Source: JACPDD01 sp040900105 (GTDB lineage: Bacteria > Patescibacteriota > Microgenomatia > Levybacterales > UBA12049). Taken from it: a DNA stretch of 13,081 nucleotides. The position numbers and the translations under genes are program-made. Shown here in pieces: positions 6,362 through 12,418 of this stretch. The notes below the pieces were generated by a model, which was not told the origin of the DNA, did not search any database, and worked only from the letters and a program-made list of their open reading frames with translations. The stretch covers positions 1 through 13,081 of the forward strand of contig JBBDZP010000056.1 in assembly GCA_040900105.1 (NCBI GenBank), given 5' to 3'. Every line of letters starts with the position of its first letter. Position 1 is the stretch's first letter.

Positions 6362-8191
6362 ATGAGAAAAATATTTCTTTTTCTAGTACTTGCTCTTTTT
6401 CTTATTTTCCCCAAAAACACAAAAGCCGCTGAAAATTTCTCAACAGATTACAACGTTTCCTATAGCGTATCTGGAAACGGCAGTACCCATGTAAGTTTTA
6501 AAGTTGCTCTTACAAATAAAACAGAGAATTATTATGCTTCCTATTACAAACTTCAACTGGGAGTTTCCGATTTGACAAATATCAAGGCATCAGACGGACA
6601 AGGTTCCATAGCTCCGGACATTACAAAAGAAACTGACGGCACAACAGTAGGACTTCCTTTCAATCAAAGAGTTGTCGGAAAAGATAGCAAGCTTATTTTT
6701 GATCTTTCTTTTGACACATCGGATATTGCTCAAAATTTAGGCAGAATTCTTGAGGTAAACATACCGGGACTTTCTAATCAGAATGACTTCGACTCGTTTT
6801 CGGTCAATGTTTTGACACCTGTAGATCTGGGACCCCCGGCATATCTAAAACCGCCACTCATAAATGCTTCTTCCAATAATTTAACTTTCAATAAAGATAC
6901 GCTGGGTAAATCCGGAGTTTACATCGCATACGGAGACTATCAGGTATATTCGTTTGATCTCACCTACCATCTCTACAACGATAATCTTTTCCCTGTGAAG
7001 ACAGAGCTGGCGCTGCCGCCCAAAACCAACTACCAGAACGTTGCCATAGAACAGATTAATCCCGTACCTTCAGATGTTACTATTGACCCTGATGGAAATT
7101 GGCTCGCGCAGTATACACTGGCAGCCTCTCAAAAAATTGATGTAAAGGTAAGGGGAAAGGCAAAAGTATATTTAACTCCCAGCAAAGACGAACTCCCGCA
7201 AAGCATGCGCTCTTTGTATCTAAAACAGTCACCTTACTGGCAAAGCGAGAATACGCAAATAAAAAAAATTGCTCAGGATTTAAAAACGCCTGAGGCGATA
7301 TACAACTACGTTGTTAAGACTTTAAGCTATGACTTTTCTAGAGTAACAACAAATAAGCCAAGATTAGGAGCAGAGAAAGTACTTTTAGCACCAACCTCTG
7401 CCGTATGTCTTGAATTTACAGATCTTTTCATAGCACTGGCAAGAGCCACGGGAATTCCCGCCAGAGAAGTTAACGGATACGCTTATACAAAAAACTCCAG
7501 AGAAAGGCCTCTTTCTTTGGTTAAAGACATACTGCACGCCTGGCCCGAGTATTATGACAGCGAGAGAAAAACTTGGATTATGGTAGATCCAACCTGGGGG
7601 AATACTACGGGTGGCGTAGATTATTTTCGCACCCTTGACTTTGACCATCTTACTTTTGTTATCAAGGGGAAAGACAGCAGTTATCCAGTTTCTGCGGGCG
7701 GATACAAATCACCCGGCAAAGAAAACCAAAAAGATGTACTTGTTAAAATTGACTCTAACTTTGAAGAAAGCTTACCCGTTTTCAAAACCGACCTGATAAT
7801 TAAAAAGTCAGCTTTTCCCTGGACGCCCCTTTCAGGAACGGTTGTGATAAAAAATGAGGGTGGTCAAATCTCGGAAGCCCAAACAATAAAAGTAGACACT
7901 AAAATCCTAGATCCAAAACATCAGGAAATCCGCATAGGACCCATCGCCCCATACGGACAGACTACAATTCCTCTAAAATTTACAACTTCATCTTTTTTGA
8001 CAAATAAAGAAGATCAGGTTAAAATCACAATCGGTGAGAAGACTATAACGGGCAGCGTCCAAATTACTCCGTTTAATTTCACAAACGTTCAACTTTTGGC
8101 AGGAGGTGTTTTAATTGTATTACTTACCGGCGTCATATCGGCTGTTGCCACAAAACTCTGGCATTTACATCTTTTTAGACCAAGACAATAA
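6362..8191 (+). CDS. Membrane-anchored, extracellular transglutaminase-like protein
   Basis: The protein has 609 residues. A signal peptide (about 1-22, RKIFLFLVLALFLIF then NTKAA) is followed by a beta-rich N-terminal region of about 260 residues. A transglutaminase-like domain (PF01841 type) spans about 300-415. Its expected triad is present: Cys349 in AVCLEF, His392 in LHAWPEYY and Asp409 in VDPTW. A beta-sandwich-like region (about 455-570) leads to a C-terminal membrane helix (about 576-598) and a short basic tail. Such bacterial proteins act as cysteine proteases or cross-linkers at the surface; the substrate is unknown. The start codon is 19 bases after the uvrA stop with only a distant AAAGGA (6342-6347), so it may depend on translation from uvrA. 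Its last 77 bases are also the start of uvrC, in another frame. A functional tie to DNA repair is not suggested by the domains. Confidence 0.85.
   Translation: MRKIFLFLVLALFLIFPKNTKAAENFSTDYNVSYSVSGNGSTHVSFKVALTNKTENYYASYYKLQLGVSDLTNIKASDGQGSIAPDITKETDGTTVGLPFNQRVVGKDSKLIFDLSFDTSDIAQNLGRILEVNIPGLSNQNDFDSFSVNVLTPVDLGPPAYLKPPLINASSNNLTFNKDTLGKSGVYIAYGDYQVYSFDLTYHLYNDNLFPVKTELALPPKTNYQNVAIEQINPVPSDVTIDPDGNWLAQYTLAASQKIDVKVRGKAKVYLTPSKDELPQSMRSLYLKQSPYWQSENTQIKKIAQDLKTPEAIYNYVVKTLSYDFSRVTTNKPRLGAEKVLLAPTSAVCLEFTDLFIALARATGIPAREVNGYAYTKNSRERPLSLVKDILHAWPEYYDSERKTWIMVDPTWGNTTGGVDYFRTLDFDHLTFVIKGKDSSYPVSAGGYKSPGKENQKDVLVKIDSNFEESLPVFKTDLIIKKSAFPWTPLSGTVVIKNEGGQISEAQTIKVDTKILDPKHQEIRIGPIAPYGQTTIPLKFTTSSFLTNKEDQVKITIGEKTITGSVQITPFNFTNVQLLAGGVLIVLLTGVISAVATKLWHLHLFRPRQ
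8101..8108 (+). promoter_or_regulatory. uvrC ribosome binding site inside the upstream gene
   Basis: AGGAGGTG lies six bases before TTG 8115, an ideal distance, while still inside the coding sequence for the transglutaminase membrane helix. It decides the uvrC start: the UvrC family N-terminus follows directly, and the next in-frame TTG (8145) would remove most of the segment before GIY. Confidence 0.85.
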
Positions 8192-9395
8192 CGTTCTCTA
8201 CATTGGCAAGGCAAAGAATTTAAAAAACAGGGTCTCTTCTTACTTTCAAAATTCCGCAGACCTTGGAGAAAAAACCAGACAACTGGTAGACAAAGTCAAA
8301 AAGATTAGAATTATTAAAACACAATCCGAGATTGAGTCATTCCTGCTTGAAGCGGATCTTATTCAACGACACAAACCTTTTTACAATATAAGGTTTACGG
8401 ATGGCAAGTCTTATCCCCTTATTAGGATTACCGTAAAGGAAAAATATCCTGCGGTTTTACTGTCAAGAAGAGAAGATGATAAAAAATCAGTCTATTTTGG
8501 CCGCTATCCTAGCTCTTCTTCGGTGCATTCGGTGCTTAAAACCGTAAGGAGAATCTTTCCTTACCAATCGGTTGCTAACCACGCAAAAAAAAGATGTTTG
8601 TATAGCCATCTGGGACTATGCCCGTGTCCGCCGCTTTTTACAACAAAGGAAGAAGCAAGGGAATATAGAAAAAACATTTTAAGAATTGCTCAATTTCTCA
8701 AAGGAAACACTAGGAAAGTTCTAAGACTGCTTGAAAAAGACAGAAATCAGTACAGCAAGAAGGACGAATTTGAAAAAGCTGCGCAGCTTCAGAAAAAAAT
8801 TACAGCAATTGAATACATTACAAGCCCTGCGTATAAACCATTTGACTACGAAGTAAATCCTAACCTTGAGGAAGACTTAAGAAAAAAAGAAATGGATTCA
8901 TTAATTGAAATTCTAAGAGAAAGAGGGGTAAGTGTAAAAAATGTTAACAGAGTCGAGTGTTACGACATATCTAATATCTCCGGAAAGCTTGCAACGGGGT
9001 CCATGATTGTTTTTGAAAACGGAGCAAAGAACACCTCGCAGTATAGAAGGTTCAAAATTAGGAGAACAAAAGGACCAAACGACTTCGCAATGCTACAGGA
9101 AGTTTTGCACAGACGTTTCAAGAAAGAGGGCTGGACAATGCCGAATCTTATTGTAATAGATGGAGGGAAAGGACAAGTTTCTGCCGCTCTGTCCGCATTG
9201 AAAGATTCAAACATCAACGTTCCAATTATTGGTCTTGCTAAAAGAGTCGAAACCATAATAACTGCTGACTCTCAAGAAATCTTATTGCCAAGACGGTCGG
9301 ACGCTCTGAAACTGGTTATGAAATTAAGAGATGAGGCTCATAGATTCGCAGTAACGTATCATAAAAAGCTCCGTTCTAAATCTATAAACGGCTGA
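8115..9395 (+). CDS. uvrC: Excinuclease ABC subunit C (UvrC), lacking the C-terminal HhH domain
   Basis: UvrC makes the two DNA cuts of nucleotide excision repair after UvrA/UvrB mark a lesion. The GIY-YIG nuclease domain is at about 12-95 (GIYIF at 16-20, LYIGKAKNLKNRV at 28-40, with Tyr29 and Arg39). A UVR motif for UvrB contact is at about 200-236. The RNase H-like nuclease domain is at about 278-420, with Asp284 (CYDIS), Asp349 (VIDGGKGQ) and His409 (RDEAHRF). It is 426 residues long against about 600 usually. It stops just after the nuclease domain, so the tandem helix-hairpin-helix DNA-binding domain is missing. The sequence beyond the TGA does not encode it in frame and instead belongs to the opposite-strand gene. 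The central cysteines are C161, C169 and C171, a reduced pattern. The gene starts with TTG and overlaps the transglutaminase gene by 77 bases. Confidence 0.95.
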   Translation: MYYLPASYRLLPQNSGIYIFLDQDNNVLYIGKAKNLKNRVSSYFQNSADLGEKTRQLVDKVKKIRIIKTQSEIESFLLEADLIQRHKPFYNIRFTDGKSYPLIRITVKEKYPAVLLSRREDDKKSVYFGRYPSSSSVHSVLKTVRRIFPYQSVANHAKKRCLYSHLGLCPCPPLFTTKEEAREYRKNILRIAQFLKGNTRKVLRLLEKDRNQYSKKDEFEKAAQLQKKITAIEYITSPAYKPFDYEVNPNLEEDLRKKEMDSLIEILRERGVSVKNVNRVECYDISNISGKLATGSMIVFENGAKNTSQYRRFKIRRTKGPNDFAMLQEVLHRRFKKEGWTMPNLIVIDGGKGQVSAALSALKDSNINVPIIGLAKRVETIITADSQEILLPRRSDALKLVMKLRDEAHRFAVTYHKKLRSKSING

Positions 9396-10737
9396 CCTCG
9401 TAACTATAGGGAATATAGAGGAATGAAGCAGGGGAGTCGTCCAGAATATACTTTTCAAAATTAGCATAAATCTTTTTTCTCTCATCAACATTCACTTCTT
9501 TTCTGCCATCTTCAAGAAGCTTATCAATCCTAAGATTGCGGTATTTTGTAATATTACTAGGTTGCGATGAATGCCAGAGAGGATATTCATCTGGATCTTT
9601 GGATAAATTAAAGTCTCCTAGGAAGATTTGAAATGTAGATGGTATTGACTCAACAACCTTGATGTTTGCGTTGACATTTAATTTTTTCCAGGCATCTGTG
9701 ATAATTTTTGCGCTGTCTTCATATTGAGGTAGCGTTTTTATTTCAAAAGAAAGCTTGCCGCTTCCACTTGCTTCCTCCAGCAAAAGCTTTGCGTGATTAT
9801 AGTCTTGCTTTATCGGCATCACGATAGATTCACTTCTAGCCCAGGAATTTGGTTGAAAAGGACTTGCGTTTCTAAGCCCAAGAGGAAAGGAATCCGGAAG
9901 AGCATGGGTCAAAGCCTTTCTCACTTTATTATCAGACAATGTTGAATCTTGGGTGTTGTAAAAAAGCGCGACTAATTTTTCCGAATTTATATTTCTTGAG
10001 ACACGAACCGACTTAAAAGATTCCAGCGTTGTATTTTGAAACTTAACATCGGACAATCCCGAAACATCCGAAACTTCGCCTAAAACAAAAGCGGTTTTCA
10101 AAGACTGCTGAGTCGGATAAAATTGATAGACAATTGTCTCGTATTTATTTTCTCTTGAAGAGATACTCATACTCTCAACGAAGTTTCCATTAAGCTTCAA
10201 GTTTCTTAACTTATATTCTCCTACCCCTACAAACCCTTTTTTGAATATTGGCCTGGATACGGTTACGAGAAATGGGGAATAGTTGTCTTTAAGCTTAAAA
10301 ACTATTGTGTAATCGTCAGGTCTTTCAACTTTAACGTCTGAGAAATCGTAATTTATACTCTTGCTGGTAAACTCCTCATCATCACTAAAGAAAACGCCTT
10401 TTTTAATCTTAAACGTGTATTTTTTCCCGCCATCTTCTATTTTCCAAGACGTAGCAAGTGAAGGTGTGATCTTGCCATTACCATCGACTGCGGTTAAGCC
10501 GCGGGATATATTAAGGAGAATTGAGGATGGCAAAGTGTTTACATCGTAAGAGCCTACTAACCCTACGCTTTCCCTGTGTATGAAAGGAAGTCTTGCCACA
10601 AAGAAGTCTTTAGTCAAAAATAGTATTAAAAAACTTAAGATGCCAGCGGCAAAAAACAAGAGAATGGTCCGGCCGTGTTTTTTCAGATACGCCCTTACAA
10701 GCCAGATTATGAGACGTTTTCTTTTAAAGAAAATCAT
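9382..10737 (-). CDS. Membrane-anchored extracellular solute-binding protein, family 5 (SBP_bac_5)
   Basis: The protein has 451 residues. A very basic N-terminus (KRKRLIIWLVRAYLKKHGR) is followed by one membrane helix (about 24-42). There is no lipobox cysteine, so it is probably an uncleaved anchor. The rest matches peptide/nickel-type binding proteins: LNISRGLTAVDGNGKITPSLATSW and KYTFKIKKGVFFSDDEEFTSKSI, then RPDDYTIVFKL, then GVGEYKL and a C-terminal half with VRKALTHAL and YNHAKLLLEEA. It is somewhat short for the family, with a compressed segment around 115-135. It would bind oligopeptides or similar ligands outside the cell for ABC import, but no permease or ATPase gene is in the window. 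It lies 10 bases after secG with no clear ribosome binding site, which suggests coupling. Its 3' end overlaps uvrC by 14 bases tail to tail. Confidence 0.85.
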   Translation of the reverse strand: MIFFKRKRLIIWLVRAYLKKHGRTILLFFAAGILSFLILFLTKDFFVARLPFIHRESVGLVGSYDVNTLPSSILLNISRGLTAVDGNGKITPSLATSWKIEDGGKKYTFKIKKGVFFSDDEEFTSKSINYDFSDVKVERPDDYTIVFKLKDNYSPFLVTVSRPIFKKGFVGVGEYKLRNLKLNGNFVESMSISSRENKYETIVYQFYPTQQSLKTAFVLGEVSDVSGLSDVKFQNTTLESFKSVRVSRNINSEKLVALFYNTQDSTLSDNKVRKALTHALPDSFPLGLRNASPFQPNSWARSESIVMPIKQDYNHAKLLLEEASGSGKLSFEIKTLPQYEDSAKIITDAWKKLNVNANIKVVESIPSTFQIFLGDFNLSKDPDEYPLWHSSQPSNITKYRNLRIDKLLEDGRKEVNVDERKKIYANFEKYILDDSPASFLYIPYSYEVSRL

Positions 10738-10747
10738 AAAGTAAGTC

Positions 10748-10963
10748 TTATCGTGGAATAAGAAGGATTACAGACAGAATTCCAAAAGCTGCCGCAAGGA
10801 CAATTGTTCCTGCGTATAGGACTTTTTCAAGACTTCTTCTGCTCCTGTAGAATTCTCCTCCACCACCGAATGCGGAAGATAATCCTCCGCTCTGACTCTG
10901 GAGTAAAACTGCACCAATCAGAAGTGCGGAAATAAGAATCTGCAAAACTAAAATGACTATCAT
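10748..10963 (-). CDS. secG: Preprotein translocase subunit SecG
   Basis: This 71-residue protein has two membrane helices (about 2-20 and 48-69) joined by the conserved SecG loop, LLQSQSGGLSSAFGGGGEF. SecG assists the SecYE channel in moving proteins across the cytoplasmic membrane. Length and motif order are normal for the family. The start codon is only 8 bases after the yvcK stop, and no Shine-Dalgarno sequence is present; instead a perfect TATAAT lies seven bases upstream. The gene may therefore be read both from the yvcK transcript and from its own leaderless transcript. It is followed closely by the solute-binding protein gene. Confidence 0.93.
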   Translation of the reverse strand: MIVILVLQILISALLIGAVLLQSQSGGLSSAFGGGGEFYRSRRSLEKVLYAGTIVLAAAFGILSVILLIPR

Positions 10964-10970
10964 TTTAGCT

Positions 10971-11000
10971 ATTATATAATCCCGAGGATTGCTTTGGCAA
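10971..11000 (-). promoter_or_regulatory. Internal promoter of secG
   Basis: On the minus strand TTGCCA (10995-11000, 5/6) and a perfect TATAAT (10971-10976) are 18 bases apart. The -10 box is made from the last codons and TAA stop of yvcK. It ends seven bases before the secG ATG, so transcription should begin at or next to the start codon. Confidence 0.6.
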
Positions 11001-11922
11001 GTTTCTTGGGGCTGTGGTACAGGGGAAATTCCTCGTTAACCAAATCTTCGTACACACAGGCCACACTATTGGCCTTATCGCGGCTAAGCGGGCCAACCGA
11101 GTATTCCCTTGCAAAGCCCTCGGGTATTTTGTGTGATACGTTGTTATTGATAAGAAATGTATCAAAAGGCTGGAATCCGCAATGTTTTTTTATGGCAGCG
11201 ATAAAGTCCGAAACCGAATAATTAGGTGTCTCGAAAAACTTATTGGCAACGTTTACTACAAATATTTTTTTTGCTTTTGAATTTTTAAGTTCCTCCATAA
11301 TCTTGGGAATTATTAAAACCGGCAAAATGGTTGTGTACAGATCTCCCGGGCCGGCGATAATTATGTCCGCTTCCTTTAGGGCATCAAGAGCCCTCTGGTC
11401 TACCTTTGGGTTTTGAGGATAGATATACAGTCGCTTAATTCTTCCCTTAAAATTCCCCTTATCTATATTTTCCTCTCTTCTTACTATATGCCCTGTTGAA
11501 GTTTTAGCTCTAAGCGAGACTCTTGCTAAGGCAGAAGGGTAAATGTTAGCTTTAACCTTAAAAATCTCCTTCATCCTTCCTATGGCGTCATTTAGGTTAT
11601 TTGAATTAAGCATTAAGGCGGCAAACATGAGATTTGCAATTTTTTGTCCGGGAAGTATATTGTCCGGTCCGTACCTTTCCCCCGGGAATCTAAACTTTAG
11701 AAGATCTGTCATAATTTTATCAGCTTCGGAAAGCGCTATCATGCAGTTGACAATATCTCCTGTTGGCGGAATCTTATAATATCTTCTAATTCTTCCGGCA
11801 GAACCTCCATCGTCGGCCACAGAGACTATTACGTTCATGTCGGAAAATTCGTTCTTTATTCCCGAAAGTAAGTTAGCGGTTCCCACGCCACCGCCAAGAC
11901 AGACTATTTTTTTATTAACCAT
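10972..11922 (-). CDS. yvcK: YvcK-family protein (CofD-like, UPF0052)
   Basis: The protein has 316 residues. It opens with a Rossmann-like nucleotide site (KIVCLGGGVGTANLL, 5-19), then the family motif VADDGGSAGRIRRYY (35-49) and PTGD (53-56). Later it has IIAGPGDLYTTILPVLI (188-204) and NVANKFFET (224-232), where relatives often have a TQPGET-like motif, then YSVSDFIAAI. In Bacillus and other bacteria YvcK binds UDP-sugars and is needed for growth on gluconeogenic carbon and for normal wall synthesis; that role is inferred here from the family. The start is supported by a GGGGGT ribosome-binding-like stretch a few bases upstream. It overlaps the preceding gene by 19 bases, so the two are likely translated together. 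The usual Firmicute neighbours, rapZ and whiA, are absent. Confidence 0.92.
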   Translation of the reverse strand: MVNKKIVCLGGGVGTANLLSGIKNEFSDMNVIVSVADDGGSAGRIRRYYKIPPTGDIVNCMIALSEADKIMTDLLKFRFPGERYGPDNILPGQKIANLMFAALMLNSNNLNDAIGRMKEIFKVKANIYPSALARVSLRAKTSTGHIVRREENIDKGNFKGRIKRLYIYPQNPKVDQRALDALKEADIIIAGPGDLYTTILPVLIIPKIMEELKNSKAKKIFVVNVANKFFETPNYSVSDFIAAIKKHCGFQPFDTFLINNNVSHKIPEGFAREYSVGPLSRDKANSVACVYEDLVNEEFPLYHSPKKLAKAILGII

Positions 11923-12323
11923 TCTATAACCCCCACAATTACGGAAAGAAGAAGAGCTGATACAACAAAAGCAAAAAATGTATTAAATGAAATAGCGGGT
12001 ACTATAAAACCGGCAAAGTTTGCACCGGCAAAGACAAAGGACGATATTGTAATTTGAGGTACAAAGATTGTTGCAAGATAAAGAATTATTGTATTCGTCA
12101 AGAATGAGAACAAGCCGAGCGTTATAAGATTTAATGGTAAAGATAAGATATTGAGTACTGGCTTCAAAATCATAAAAAGTAAACAAAGAGCAAGTCCGCC
12201 AAAAAGGTAGGTTGAAAATCCTCCCTGAATACTTAATCCTTCATCTACCTGGCCCAAAAGGAAAAGAGCAAGGGCGTATACGGCTGAATTTCTAATAATA
12301 GTTTTCATGAGTACTGAAAGCAT
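11904..12323 (-). CDS. PF04020 (phage holin 4_2 / YvlD-like) membrane protein
   Basis: This 139-residue protein has four membrane helices (about 8-26, 36-56, 60-86 and 110-135). The central segment LKPVLNILSLPLNLITLGLFSFLTNTIILYL is characteristic of the PF04020 family. The family name mentions holins, but these are ordinary chromosomal membrane proteins of unknown function, and there are no phage genes here. Two starts are possible. ATG 12323 sits in the loop of a perfect hairpin with GAAAG nearly touching it. ATG 12308 (MKTIIRN) would leave the hairpin in the leader. I keep the longer form with reserve. It is the first gene of the minus-strand cluster and overlaps yvcK by 19 bases. Confidence 0.82.
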   Translation of the reverse strand: MLSVLMKTIIRNSAVYALALFLLGQVDEGLSIQGGFSTYLFGGLALCLLFMILKPVLNILSLPLNLITLGLFSFLTNTIILYLATIFVPQITISSFVFAGANFAGFIVPAISFNTFFAFVVSALLLSVIVGVIEWLIKK

Positions 12324-12331
12324 TCTTTCAG
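12314..12331 (-). promoter_or_regulatory. Hairpin with the start codon in its loop
   Basis: On the minus strand CTGAAAG and CTTTCAG form a perfect seven-pair stem around the loop AATG. The loop holds ATG 12323, and the purine-rich GAAAG that could serve as ribosome binding site is in the stem. With the promoter at 12342-12371 the mRNA would begin just before this hairpin. Confidence 0.5.
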
Positions 12332-12341
12332 GATGAATAAA

Positions 12342-12371
12342 ATGCTAGCAAAGACTATGTATGCCTGTCAA
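12342..12371 (-). promoter_or_regulatory. Promoter of the minus-strand cluster (PF04020 gene, yvcK)
   Basis: On the minus strand a perfect TTGACA (12366-12371) is followed after 18 bases by TAGCAT (12342-12347, 4/6). The expected start is near 12335, about a dozen bases before ATG 12323. The -10 match is modest. Confidence 0.45.
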
Positions 12372-12381
12372 ATATACAGTA

Positions 12382-12395
12382 TCGACTCGTGTCGA
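12382..12395. promoter_or_regulatory. Inverted repeat between divergent promoters
   Basis: TCGAC (12382-12386) and GTCGA (12391-12395) flank the four bases TCGT. A direct repeat, GAGGC GAGGC, follows at 12394-12403. This short GC-rich block lies between the two divergent promoters and covers the -35 region of rnhB. It could be an operator, but that is inference. Confidence 0.3.
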
Positions 12396-12406
12396 GGCGA
12401 GGCGTG

Positions 12407-12412
12407 TATAAT
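12407..12412 (+). promoter_or_regulatory. -10 box of rnhB
   Basis: A perfect TATAAT ends six bases before the GTG at 12419, so transcription should start on that GTG. The -35 region is weak; TCGACT at 12382-12387 is a 4/6 match at 19 bases. The box lies inside the longer open frame from 12389, which argues against the upstream start. Confidence 0.6.
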
Positions 12413-12418
12413 AGGTTT

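Noticed and set aside
9396..9480. Continuation of uvrC after TGA by readthrough or frameshift to give the HhH domain
   Set aside because: The same frame beyond the TGA gives no HhH-like sequence and soon stops; the region is well explained as the conserved 3' end of the opposite-strand binding protein.
11904..12323. Phage origin suggested by the holin-like family name
   Set aside because: PF04020 proteins are widespread chromosomal membrane proteins. No lysis, structural or integrase gene is nearby, and the overlap with yvcK points to a resident operon.
12389..12418. Upstream GTG start for rnhB
   Set aside because: This stretch contains the inverted repeat arm and the TATAAT box, and the extra ten residues do not resemble the RNase HII N-terminus.
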